Assembly (NCBI RefSeq): GCF_002307475.1
Contig: NZ_NTMH01000022.1
Location: forward strand, 62,001 to 126,000
Direction of reading: 5' to 3'
DNA length: 64,000 nt
Source: Pantoea allii
GTDB lineage: Bacteria; Pseudomonadota; Gammaproteobacteria; Enterobacterales; Enterobacteriaceae
Each line of letters begins with the position of its first letter. Position 1 is the stretch's first letter. Positions 26,280 through 34,136 of the stretch are shown here, one piece after another. A program made the translations under genes and the position numbers. The notes below the pieces were generated by a model that was not told where the DNA came from, did not search any database, and saw only the letters and a program-made list of their open reading frames with translations.

Positions 26280-28190
26280 TTACAGTCGACTCAGGCAGTC
26301 CAGCGCGACGGTTTTAAAACAGGCAAAGTCGCTGCTGTCACGTAAACGCGTCATGGCCCGCTCGCGCATAAACGTTACAAACAGGTCGTAGATAGCCATC
26401 GCTTCTTCATACTCGTTTTTGCTGATCGCCAGCAGGAATATCACGTAAGCCGTATCGTCTCCCCAGGGAATACCTTGCGGGGCCAGAACGGTATAGACGA
26501 CCGTTTTTTTCGCCATCAGGCCCAGCGAGTGCGGTAGCGCAATGCCCTCACCCAACATGGTGCTGACGATGGCTTCACGCTCCTCGACGGAGGCATAAAA
26601 CGCGTCGTCCACCACGCCTTCCGCTTCCAGCTGATGGCACAATAACCGGAACAGCGCAGACTGAGTCATCGGCTCGTCGATAATCCTGAAATGACGGGCA
26701 TCAAAAAATTTCTCCAACATATAGGGTCGGGTGCGATCGACCAGCACCAGCTTACCTATCTGCTCCAGCTGAAATTCCGTGGGGAAAGGCGCCACCACGA
26801 CAACCGGTTTCTCTTTTTCACTCAGCCGCGTGGTGGAAATCACAAAATCTTCTTCGATGCGCTGACGGGCTTCATATTCACGCTGCGACAGGCACTGAGT
26901 GACCTGCAACTGCGGATAGTTGCGCATCAGCATGGCTTCTATCATGCGGAGCGTTGAGTTGCCGCTGTCGCACACCAGCAGTACCTGAGGGCGACGCTGA
27001 TAGCCCACATCATAATGGCGCTCCAGCCCGACGCCGATGTGGAGCACCAGAAAGCCAATTTCGTTTTCGCTGATGGTATAGGGCGAATATTTGCCCCAGC
27101 TGGACACCGCCGCCAGGGTCACGTCATAGGCCATCGGATAATGCTGTTTAATGTTGCTTAACAGCGGATTAGGGATATGGATCTGGTAACGCACCCGCGT
27201 GATCATGGTTTTAATGTGGGTCAGCAGATCGGCCCGTAGCTGTGGATCGTTCTGGAGATTGTAATAGTAATGGGTGTTAATAAAACTGAGCAGGTAATCA
27301 ACCAGCGCATCCGCATCGTCCGCATTAATGGCGCTGGGGGCAATGTCCTGAATACGTCGGGCGGCGATATTTACCCGCAGCCAGCTCTCTTCCGCCGGAG
27401 AAATGGGTTTTGCGATCAGCGGCCGCAGCGCATGAATCAGGGTTTGCGCCGACTCGCGCACGTCATCACCGATCTCTTCCGCCTGGGGATCGCTCAATGG
27501 GTAGCCTTCATTGATACGACGTATCGCCACCGCGCAGTAAAAGCGCAAATAGCGCTCGCCTTCATCGCTAAGGCGGATATTGTGCTGGGTAAAGCTGCTT
27601 TGCAGCAGCGGCTGCAGAGTGTCCAGCAGGCCGTTTTCCAGCGATTCCGGCACAATCAATGGGCTGTCCGGCTGCTCTTGCTCGATCTGAATCAGCAGAT
27701 CGGTTAAGCAAGTGCGAATCGCCACTTCACTGCCAAACAGTTTCATGCCGTGATGGGGTTTACTTTCAATGCTCAACTGATAACGCCCGAGCCAGTCGCG
27801 CACGTCGGCCATATCATTTTGCAGCGTGGCACGGCTGACAAACCACTCCTCCGCCAGGTTTTCCAGCTTCAACGAATAAGCAGCGGTCAGAAAGCGCACC
27901 AGCAGGTAGCGGATTCGGTCGTGTGAAGTACGCGGCACCCGCAACGGTGCGCGCGTTTGCTGTTGCAGCACGTTAAAACGCTGCACATCGCTAATTTTAA
28001 GCTGGTAACCCGCCCCGCGATTCAACACAAACTGCGCCCCATGCTCCTGTAGCAAGGCGTTAAGCGCGGTGATATCCGTTCGTACGGTGCGCGTTGATAC
28101 AGCGAAGCGCCGCGCCAGTTCATCCTGGGGCAGCGTTTCGTTTTTCAACGCGTCAAACAGTTGCGCAAGGCGCTGATTAGGAAATCTCAC
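26280..28190 (-). CDS. BglG/MtlR-type PRD transcription regulator of the adjacent operon
   Basis: 636-residue modular regulator: N-terminal HTH (about 5-60) and a second winged helix region, two PTS-regulation domains (about 180-390), a GatB-like EIIB domain with Cys in LLVCDSGNST (about residue 410), and a C-terminal EIIA-like domain with candidate phospho-His in GIALPHSLG (about 568). Such proteins are DNA-binding activators or antiterminators switched by PTS phosphorylation of PRD histidines, the EIIB Cys and the EIIA His. It is the last gene behind the DgaE/DgaF-like cluster, separated by 124 bases with a 12-bp inverted repeat, so it probably controls that operon. Not a sigma54-type LevR/DgaR protein: no AAA domain. 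Confidence 0.87.
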   Translation of the reverse strand: MRFPNQRLAQLFDALKNETLPQDELARRFAVSTRTVRTDITALNALLQEHGAQFVLNRGAGYQLKISDVQRFNVLQQQTRAPLRVPRTSHDRIRYLLVRFLTAAYSLKLENLAEEWFVSRATLQNDMADVRDWLGRYQLSIESKPHHGMKLFGSEVAIRTCLTDLLIQIEQEQPDSPLIVPESLENGLLDTLQPLLQSSFTQHNIRLSDEGERYLRFYCAVAIRRINEGYPLSDPQAEEIGDDVRESAQTLIHALRPLIAKPISPAEESWLRVNIAARRIQDIAPSAINADDADALVDYLLSFINTHYYYNLQNDPQLRADLLTHIKTMITRVRYQIHIPNPLLSNIKQHYPMAYDVTLAAVSSWGKYSPYTISENEIGFLVLHIGVGLERHYDVGYQRRPQVLLVCDSGNSTLRMIEAMLMRNYPQLQVTQCLSQREYEARQRIEEDFVISTTRLSEKEKPVVVVAPFPTEFQLEQIGKLVLVDRTRPYMLEKFFDARHFRIIDEPMTQSALFRLLCHQLEAEGVVDDAFYASVEEREAIVSTMLGEGIALPHSLGLMAKKTVVYTVLAPQGIPWGDDTAYVIFLLAISKNEYEEAMAIYDLFVTFMRERAMTRLRDSSDFACFKTVALDCLSRL

Positions 28191-28267
28191 GTTGGGTTAC
28201 CTGCTGCAGTCATTAACAAGGACGAGGTAAACGCCAGACTGCCAAAAACAGACGGCAGCGTTATCAT

Positions 28268-28308
28268 GCCTGTGCGCCGTCATCACGTCCATGAAGCGGC
28301 GCACAGGC
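28268..28308. terminator. Inverted repeat between aldolase gene and regulator gene
   Basis: Twelve-bp perfect stem GCCTGTGCGCCG (28268-28279) with its complement (28297-28308), 17-base loop, no T-run. May be a Rho-independent-like barrier, an mRNA 3'-end stabiliser, or an attenuator that lowers regulator expression relative to the operon. Confidence 0.45.
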
Positions 28309-28314
28309 CTGGAC

Positions 28315-29055
28315 TCAGTCCAGCAGACCTTTACAGATGGCCAGTAGCTGACGCACGTCTTCTACGCGGGTTTCGCCACTGGCGCTGTCGATGATCGAAC
28401 TGTAAACATGGGGAATGACTTTGCTTACGCCAGCATCCAGGGCAATGCGCAGGATCGGCCCGACGTTTTGCAGATCAATCCCGCCCGTGGGTTCCAGCCA
28501 AAAATCCTGCTTCGCACAGGCTTCGGCGACAGCGCGGAACTCCTCTGCCGTCGCCAGCCCACCCATCGGGAAGTACTTCACGGAACTGCCGCCCATGTCT
28601 TTCAGGAGCGCAATCGCGGTATCGACCGGCACAATGCCGTCGCTGGCCTGTGAGCTGAGCGGCCCGGTGGAAATCTTCACTTTACCCGGCGTTCCGGTGG
28701 GCGAAATCAGCCCGTTGACCACCGTCTGTGACTGACCGAGCAGCGCACGACTGGTGCCCACGCCGGTGAACACCTGATTGACGTGCTGCGGCTGCAGCAC
28801 CGCTGCAATCTCACTCACCCTTTGCGACATACGAGGATCGCCCGCCCCCAAACCGATGGACAGCGCGTTATCAATCAGCGCGGCGTATTCGCGCATATCC
28901 GCAATAGCGGCGTCGTTGCTGGTGTAATTTTTTGATAATACGCCAACCAGGACGTGCCCTTCTGCGGCCTGCCAGATAGCGCGGGCATTCTCTTTTGAGC
29001 CTGCCAGCACGTTAAGGCACAGGCGGTCCTGATAAAAATTTGGGGTGAGCGTCAT
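28315..29055 (-). CDS. KDGP-aldolase-family protein (DgaF-like)
   Basis: 246-residue class I aldolase-type TIM-barrel protein. Salmonella DgaF cleaves 2-keto-3-deoxygluconate 6-phosphate to pyruvate and glyceraldehyde 3-phosphate after DgaE action; this protein belongs to the related family (NCBI KDGP aldolase family, EF_0839-like). Segments SDGIVPVDTAIALLKDMGGSSVKYFPMGG and EPTGGIDLQNVGPIL carry the likely Schiff-base lysine (Lys of VKYFPMGG) and phosphate-binding glycines. One base separates it from the upstream DgaE-like gene stop, so they are one transcript. Confidence 0.85.
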   Translation of the reverse strand: MTLTPNFYQDRLCLNVLAGSKENARAIWQAAEGHVLVGVLSKNYTSNDAAIADMREYAALIDNALSIGLGAGDPRMSQRVSEIAAVLQPQHVNQVFTGVGTSRALLGQSQTVVNGLISPTGTPGKVKISTGPLSSQASDGIVPVDTAIALLKDMGGSSVKYFPMGGLATAEEFRAVAEACAKQDFWLEPTGGIDLQNVGPILRIALDAGVSKVIPHVYSSIIDSASGETRVEDVRQLLAICKGLLD

Positions 29056-29056
29056 G

Positions 29057-30172
29057 CTATTTTTCTCCTGTTAACAGCGCCTGAATGCGGGTGAAAATAA
29101 TATGCAGCTGGTCAGCACTGACGCTGCGCACGTCGGCCTCAATAATGCCTTCGTTGGCCTTGTAGCCACGGAAGTAAATGGCGATATCGCCGTTTTTCAG
29201 GGCCTGCACCAGGTCGCCGGTTTGGTGCCCGATCGCGCGTTCATCAAAGTGAATTTCTGCACGGGCAATGTCACGTCCGGCGGCATCCCACACAACGCGG
29301 GCGCTCACGCCGTTCAGCCCGTTGAGGTTGTTGATAAAAGGCGTCATTTTTTCCACCATCTGCGCGCCGGTGGTTTTTGGCTGGGTCAGGTAGGACTCAA
29401 TCGCCTGCGTCAGTCCCAGAATGCCCTCTTTACCGACTTTCATGGTGCGACCAATGCCGTTGCTCTGGCGCTTCACCCACTCAACAAGCTGGTGTTTTCC
29501 GATAACCAGGCCGCTGGTAGGGCCTTCGATGGCTTTGGCTCCGCTGTAAATGACCAGGTCGGCACCCGCCTGGTAATAACACTGCAGATCTTCTTCTGCG
29601 GCGGCATCCACGATAAGCGGCACGCCATGCTTACGTGCCACCTCTGCCGCCTGCGCGACGCTCAGGTGGCTCTTTTGCACGCAATGATGCGACTTCACAT
29701 AGAGAATGGCCGCCGTCTGGGCGGTGATCGCGGCGGCAAGCTGCTGTGGAGAGCACTCATTACTGTAGCCGGCCTCCACAACCCGACCGCCGCCCAGCGC
29801 GATCATGCTGCCGACGGGCGCGCCGTAATTCACGTTATGGCCTTTCGGCACCACGATGTCATGCGCTACGGTTAGCGGTGCCGTGTGCAGGTTATCCAGC
29901 AGCCAGTCATCGTCTTTTACAATCACCGCCGCCACGCTCTGGGCGATGCCCGCTGAGGCACAGGATACCACCAGCGCATTTTCTACCTGCAGCAGCCTGG
30001 CAATGTAAGCGCCGGTCTTATCGACCAGATCCTTGACTTCAAAATAGTGCTCCAGGCCGTACTCAACCGTCTCAACCACGTCGCGGGCCGGTGTGGACAC
30101 GCCAAGAATGGTCATGCGCCCAGAGGCATTAATGACCTGTTTCAGGCCATATTTCTCATACAGTGAAGACAT
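29057..30172 (-). CDS. DgaE-family PLP-dependent ammonia lyase
   Basis: 371-residue fold-type I PLP enzyme of the selenocysteine synthase-like family. Salmonella DgaE deaminates D-glucosaminate 6-phosphate to 2-keto-3-deoxygluconate 6-phosphate. The PLP lysine Lys213 lies in IYSGAKAIEGPTSG, the same number as in DgaE; Asp189 of LIVDAAAEED binds the cofactor. It overlaps the 3' end of the upstream amidohydrolase by 17 bases. Substrate here is inferred as a phosphorylated 2-amino-2-deoxyaldonate. Confidence 0.88.
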   Translation of the reverse strand: MSSLYEKYGLKQVINASGRMTILGVSTPARDVVETVEYGLEHYFEVKDLVDKTGAYIARLLQVENALVVSCASAGIAQSVAAVIVKDDDWLLDNLHTAPLTVAHDIVVPKGHNVNYGAPVGSMIALGGGRVVEAGYSNECSPQQLAAAITAQTAAILYVKSHHCVQKSHLSVAQAAEVARKHGVPLIVDAAAEEDLQCYYQAGADLVIYSGAKAIEGPTSGLVIGKHQLVEWVKRQSNGIGRTMKVGKEGILGLTQAIESYLTQPKTTGAQMVEKMTPFINNLNGLNGVSARVVWDAAGRDIARAEIHFDERAIGHQTGDLVQALKNGDIAIYFRGYKANEGIIEADVRSVSADQLHIIFTRIQALLTGEK

Positions 30173-31289
30173 TGTGTTTTTTCCCTTCTTCCGTCATCCA
30201 GCACTCACCAGCGACGATCGCCGCCAGTGGAATAAGTTGGCGATCGCCCTGTTCGGTCAGCCCTTCCGCATCCACAAATGACACGGGTTCCTGCGCCACG
30301 CTGAACAGGGTAAAGTCGGCGTCATAGCCGGGTTGGATACTGCCTTTGCTGTGCAATCTCAGCCCGCTGGCCGCCTGGTGAGTTACGCAGGCAATAATCT
30401 GCGGCAGCGTCATCCCCACATTGAAAAATTTCGACATCACGTGCGCCAGGGTATAAACCGGTCCGTTCAGGCGATTGCGGCAGTAAATATCCGAACTGAT
30501 GCTGTGCGGCAGAATGCCCTGCGCTATCGCCGCGCGTGCCACCTCAAAGCTGAAGCTGGCACTGCCGTGGCCGACATCAAGGCGCACGTCCCGCGCCAGC
30601 GCATTTTTCACCGCCGCACGGAGCTGCCCGTCGGGCGTCAGAATGCGGTTCGGCTTGCCGTTGTAACAATGGGTGATGATGTCACCGGAGGTCAGTAACG
30701 CGGCGATTTCATCCAGGTTCGGGGGAGTGTTACCAATGTGTACCATCAGGGGCAGGTTGCCATTTTCCTGCTGAATCGCCTTTGCCAGTACCAGCGGCGT
30801 GATGCCGTTTTCGCCCACCACACTGCTGCTCATTCGGGCTTTGAACCCCAGAATAAAGTCAGGATGACGCCGCACCGCATCGGCTATGGCCGGGCGATCA
30901 ATCTGCGTCATATCCGCCAGTTCATTTTGGGTGACAATGCCGGTGCGGGCGATGTTCAGCAGGGCGTAGACCTGGGTGGTGGCCGCCCGCGTGATCTGCC
31001 AGAAATCATCGATGTCGTCTGCCCCTGTACTGCCGGCATCCACAACGCAGGTTACACCGCACGCCACACCGACGTGGTCAGGGTGATCGTGATAGATCGG
31101 CGAGTTAGCGTAGCAGTGCACATGCGAATCGATCCAGCCAGCGCTAAGATAACAGTCCGCCGCCAGTGTTTTTTCCACTGTTGCCCTGCCGCTCACCTCA
31201 CCCACCTCGGCAATTTTACCGTCGCGTATGGCGATATCGATCAGACTGTCATCTGGCAAACGTGCCCGACGCAGAATCAGATCGTACAT
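30156..31289 (-). CDS. Amidohydrolase/deacetylase-family metallohydrolase
   Basis: 377-residue amidohydrolase-superfamily TIM barrel with a complete binuclear metal site: His56-x-His58 (IDSHVHCY), Lys150 (ILGFKARMS, presumably carboxylated), His184 (LMVHIGNTPP), His207 (ITHCYNG) and Asp238 (RLDVGHG). This is dihydroorotase/N-acyl-amino-acid deacylase-like chemistry, hydrolysing an amide. Its place before the DgaE-like lyase suggests that it removes an N-acyl group from an amino-sugar acid. Ends inside the DgaE-like gene. Confidence 0.86.
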   Translation of the reverse strand: MYDLILRRARLPDDSLIDIAIRDGKIAEVGEVSGRATVEKTLAADCYLSAGWIDSHVHCYANSPIYHDHPDHVGVACGVTCVVDAGSTGADDIDDFWQITRAATTQVYALLNIARTGIVTQNELADMTQIDRPAIADAVRRHPDFILGFKARMSSSVVGENGITPLVLAKAIQQENGNLPLMVHIGNTPPNLDEIAALLTSGDIITHCYNGKPNRILTPDGQLRAAVKNALARDVRLDVGHGSASFSFEVARAAIAQGILPHSISSDIYCRNRLNGPVYTLAHVMSKFFNVGMTLPQIIACVTHQAASGLRLHSKGSIQPGYDADFTLFSVAQEPVSFVDAEGLTEQGDRQLIPLAAIVAGECWMTEEGKKHNVFTV

Positions 31290-31343
31290 AGAAACCTCCT
31301 TTGGCTCGCCCGATCGGCCTGAACCGATCGGGCATCGCCGCGA

Positions 31344-31988
31344 TCAGATCGCGACCGGAAAAATCGCCCCAAGGATCATCGCGCCGAGGATCGCCCCGCC
31401 GGTGATCGGTTTATTCCACAGATAGAACACCAGCGCGCCCAGCAGTGAGCCAAGGCCAATCGGGATCGAGGCACCCATGGCAGCCAGAATAATCAGCGGC
31501 CCCAGAAAGCGTCCTGATGCATTGCCCGCGCCCATCATCACGTCCGCACCATAGGTACTGTTGCTTTGATTAATGGTGAATTTACGCGCCAGAATGATGA
31601 CGTAACCTATCGCCACGCCAATAACCAGGCCGGTGACCAGCGAAGCCGCAAAATTCGCAACCGGGAAGACAAAACCCGCACCCAGCAGCAGCGCGGGCAC
31701 GCCCAGCCCGACGCCGGTCTGAATCGCCCCACCGATATCCAGAATCCCGACAAGCGATCCTTCGATGATACGGGCGAACAAAAAGCTGGCACCGAAAGCG
31801 GCAACCGCACCATAAACCCCCGTATCAATGCCCGCGCGTAACATAGAGACGAAGGCCACCTCGTTGAAAGCCCCGATGCCGTACAGGTAGTACATATGGG
31901 TTCCGGCAAACACGCCGGAGGAGAGCAAACCGACAAAAATCGGGAACGACCAGTCGGCATACCAGAAACCTTTGTTTGATTCTTCCAT
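31344..31988 (-). CDS. DUF4310 membrane protein
   Basis: 214-residue polytopic membrane protein with about six hydrophobic, Gly-rich segments; cytosolic N-terminus begins WYADWSFPIFVGLLSSGVFAGTHMYYLYG. Belongs to the DUF4310 family (EF_0833-like), only known from this cluster. Function undetermined; with the DUF4311 protein encoded just upstream (13-base gap) it is the best candidate for the operon's transport channel, resembling a split PTS IIC but without a recognisable PTS signature. Confidence 0.85.
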   Translation of the reverse strand: MEESNKGFWYADWSFPIFVGLLSSGVFAGTHMYYLYGIGAFNEVAFVSMLRAGIDTGVYGAVAAFGASFLFARIIEGSLVGILDIGGAIQTGVGLGVPALLLGAGFVFPVANFAASLVTGLVIGVAIGYVIILARKFTINQSNSTYGADVMMGAGNASGRFLGPLIILAAMGASIPIGLGSLLGALVFYLWNKPITGGAILGAMILGAIFPVAI

Positions 31989-32001
31989 TGCAGACGCTCC
32001 G

Positions 32002-32778
32002 TTATTTGCCGCTCAGGCTGTTATGAATACTGTCGAGCCAGCCAGGAATGCCAAGCTGGAAGGATTGCAGCATCTTCATATCGAAACCGCGGAAGAAGGC
32101 GCTGAGGACAAACAAGGCGACGATGGCGCTCATCATGACTTTGGTCACTTTGTTCCAGCCGCTCTCTTCAACCCCTTTACCAATCAAAATGCCCAGCACC
32201 AGGCCCGGTACGGCATTGCCCATAATCAGCTGTGCCAGACCGCCAAAGATGGTGGCCCAGAAGCCCGATTTTTTACCGGCATCAATCGCCGCCAGCCAGA
32301 AGATCACCGGCATAACCGTGTTAACCAGCAGATTGGCGGCCGGTACCAGAACCTTCACCGCCGTGACCTGCAGGGCCGCTGGCACAGCAGAGGCGGTCGA
32401 GTTAAGGAAAGCCACCACCACCATGCCGATGATGCCGCAGGCGATAGCCATCTTTTTAGGATCGTGCAGCGTTTGCGCGACATTGCGGTTTTTGACCATG
32501 ATTGCCGCCGCGCCCCAGTTGGGGATGATGCGGTGATCCACATCCTGGGTGAACGCGCCAGCCGCCACAGAGGAAGCCCAGGCATTAAAGAAGAACCCCA
32601 ACCCAAAAGAGAAGTGAGAGGCAGGATCGCCTTCACAGGAGTTGAGTTCACCCAGTGTGCGAAATGCGCCCATACCTTGTGTCGTCGGCGCATGGAACAT
32701 GCGGGCGGCACCTGCACCCACACCGACGCCCACAAGGCCGCCGATAATTAACGACTTGAGCAAAATGATGAGAAACAT
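32002..32778 (-). CDS. DUF4311 membrane protein
   Basis: 258-residue polytopic membrane protein of the DUF4311 family (EF_0832-like). Begins with a membrane segment IILLKSLIIGGLVGVGVGAGAARMFHAP and has about six further hydrophobic stretches with conserved charged loops (GELNSCEGDPASHFSFGLGFFFNAWASSVAAGAFTQDVDHR). No characterised homologue that I know. Presumed partner of the DUF4310 protein in substrate uptake. Confidence 0.85.
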   Translation of the reverse strand: MFLIILLKSLIIGGLVGVGVGAGAARMFHAPTTQGMGAFRTLGELNSCEGDPASHFSFGLGFFFNAWASSVAAGAFTQDVDHRIIPNWGAAAIMVKNRNVAQTLHDPKKMAIACGIIGMVVVAFLNSTASAVPAALQVTAVKVLVPAANLLVNTVMPVIFWLAAIDAGKKSGFWATIFGGLAQLIMGNAVPGLVLGILIGKGVEESGWNKVTKVMMSAIVALFVLSAFFRGFDMKMLQSFQLGIPGWLDSIHNSLSGK

Positions 32779-32812
32779 CCTCTTTCCTTATATAAGTTGT
32801 TTGAGGCGAGGT

Positions 32813-33109
32813 TTACACGCGGGTGAAGTCGACTTTGTCACCGTCCAGGCAGGTCACATTGATGGTGACCTCCAGGTCGACGCTGAAGTGCCTGCGCTCA
32901 CGTGCCAGGAAAAAGAAAAGGAATTTTTCAGTTGTGACGCGTTCCAGCGCACGCACCACCTTTACGTCCTGCGGTTCAATGCGCAGCAGAATCTTATTGG
33001 CGTTGCGCAGGACTTCGTGCTGTACCCGGCTAAGCGCATCTGCAAAGGCTTTCGCTTTGGTATCGCCCTTACCGCTTACGGCAACCGAGGTTGTAAAGGT
33101 CTCTTTCAT
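32813..33109 (-). CDS. DUF4312 small cytosolic protein
   Basis: 98-residue soluble protein of the DUF4312 family (EF_0831-like) with alternating beta-strand and helix character and a charged, Phe-rich middle (TEKFLFFFLARERRHFSVDLEV). No catalytic motif recognised. Stop-to-start gaps are 3 bases upstream and 34 bases downstream within the operon. A carrier or small coupling subunit is possible but unproved. Confidence 0.82.
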   Translation of the reverse strand: MKETFTTSVAVSGKGDTKAKAFADALSRVQHEVLRNANKILLRIEPQDVKVVRALERVTTEKFLFFFLARERRHFSVDLEVTINVTCLDGDKVDFTRV

Positions 33110-33112
33110 TCC

Positions 33113-33469
33113 TTATCCACCGTGTTTTTTGCGCCAGGCCTGAACCAGACGTTCACCCAGCTCTTCTTTGTCCATAAAGCCAAAGCCCAGCACGTTGGCC
33201 CCTTCATTAATGGCGGTCACGCCTTCGTCAACGGAGCGCATGCCGTGCTTGGCCTTATAGCCATATTTGTTTTGCGCCGTAATCGCACCTGCACCGCCGC
33301 TGCCGCAAAAGGAGATACCAAAATCCGCCGCCTCTGCTTTCATGACATCGCCCAGCTTCATGTCCGCCGCGACACCGGGCACGACCACCGCACGGCCACC
33401 CGCTTTCTCTACGCCAGCCGCGACTTTCTGTCCTTTACCTAAACGATCGCCAATCACTACGGTTACCAT
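33113..33469 (-). CDS. SFCGS-family glycine-rich protein
   Basis: 118-residue soluble alpha/beta protein named for its conserved FGISFCGSGGAGAITAQ segment with Cys55. An N-terminal strand and loop (VTVVIGDRLGKGQKVAAGVEKAGG) precede it. The Cys-Gly-Ser-Gly loop resembles the phospho-cysteine P-loop of EIIB components (CGTG or CGSG), so I suspect an EIIB-like role; this is inference only. EF_0830-like family, found with the DUF4310-4312 genes. Confidence 0.83.
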   Translation of the reverse strand: MVTVVIGDRLGKGQKVAAGVEKAGGRAVVVPGVAADMKLGDVMKAEAADFGISFCGSGGAGAITAQNKYGYKAKHGMRSVDEGVTAINEGANVLGFGFMDKEELGERLVQAWRKKHGG

Positions 33470-33496
33470 ATGTCTGTTCCTCTCATGGTTGGAAAA

Positions 33497-33814
33497 TTAG
33501 TCGTTCTTCGCTACTTCAAAGTGGACGGAGAGCAGCCAGGCTTCTTCTGGTGGTAAATTGCCAAACAGATCCACCACCTGCTGCGCCAGCGCCATCGACT
33601 CCCTGGAGATTTCATCAAACAGGTCAGCCTCAACCTCTGGCAGACTTTCCCCGGTCACGGATCGCAATGCCATGGCCCGCACATGCGAAGCCAGCATCTG
33701 GATCTGCACGGCATTCGGCTGGATGGATCGCTCAGCAAAAAGCGCCCCAATCTGCGACATCACGCGATCCGCCAGGGCCTGAATAGTTTGCTGTTCGTCT
33801 TGTGACGCATTCAT
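33497..33814 (-). CDS. Stand-alone PRD-domain protein, first gene of the DUF4310-4312 operon
   Basis: 105-residue all-helical protein made of a single PTS-regulation-type domain (EF_0829-like), with His at the end of conserved helices (MLASHVRAMA, LLSVHFEVA), the positions where PRDs are phosphorylated. It has no DNA- or RNA-binding domain. The ATG at 33814 has GGAG eight bases upstream; an ATG nine codons earlier is also in frame. As leader of the operon with a PRD-containing regulator at its other end, it suggests phosphorylation-dependent control or a phosphocarrier role. Confidence 0.82.
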   Translation of the reverse strand: MNASQDEQQTIQALADRVMSQIGALFAERSIQPNAVQIQMLASHVRAMALRSVTGESLPEVEADLFDEISRESMALAQQVVDLFGNLPPEEAWLLSVHFEVAKND

Positions 33815-34136
33815 CGCTACCGCTCCATTACACATACTCATCGTCTGCTTACCGTTACGCGTTTAGCGCGATCCCAAACTAACCAGCGACGGGACGGCTG
33901 TGGAGAAGGACTTTTTCCGTTTCAAAGTGGAAATCCTGCACCCGTGAGCGATCGGTAGCGCAAACTTCAGCTACCACCTGGCCGGAATGTTTTTTTTGTT
34001 AACAGAAACAGAGAGTTAATAATCGGATGTAAAACGGGCAAGACGGCACGGGAGGGATAAGCGGAAATTTGGGTTGCTGGTCAGCCGTCACAAAACCAAC
34101 AAACAGCAACCCTGAGGATCGGGTTAACAGAGAAAC
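33815..34136. other. Spacer between yihO and the PRD operon: promoter and terminator region
   Basis: Holds the leader of the minus-strand PRD operon and the end of the yihO transcript. A TTTCC/GGAAA inverted repeat (about 33917-33936) lies upstream of the operon and could be a regulator site. GGGTTGCTG (34071-34079) pairs with CAGCAACCC (34104-34112) downstream of yihO with a 24-base loop, followed on the minus strand by AAATTT; a possible terminator. No gene seen. Confidence 0.45.

Noticed and set aside
28268-28308. REP/BIME element
   Set aside because: Sequence does not match the REP consensus; a single local inverted repeat.
26280-33841. Salmonella-type dga operon (D-glucosaminate PTS with LevR-like DgaR)
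   Set aside because: Only the DgaE and DgaF-like enzymes are shared; no EIIA/B/C/D-Man genes and the regulator has no AAA+ sigma54-activating domain.
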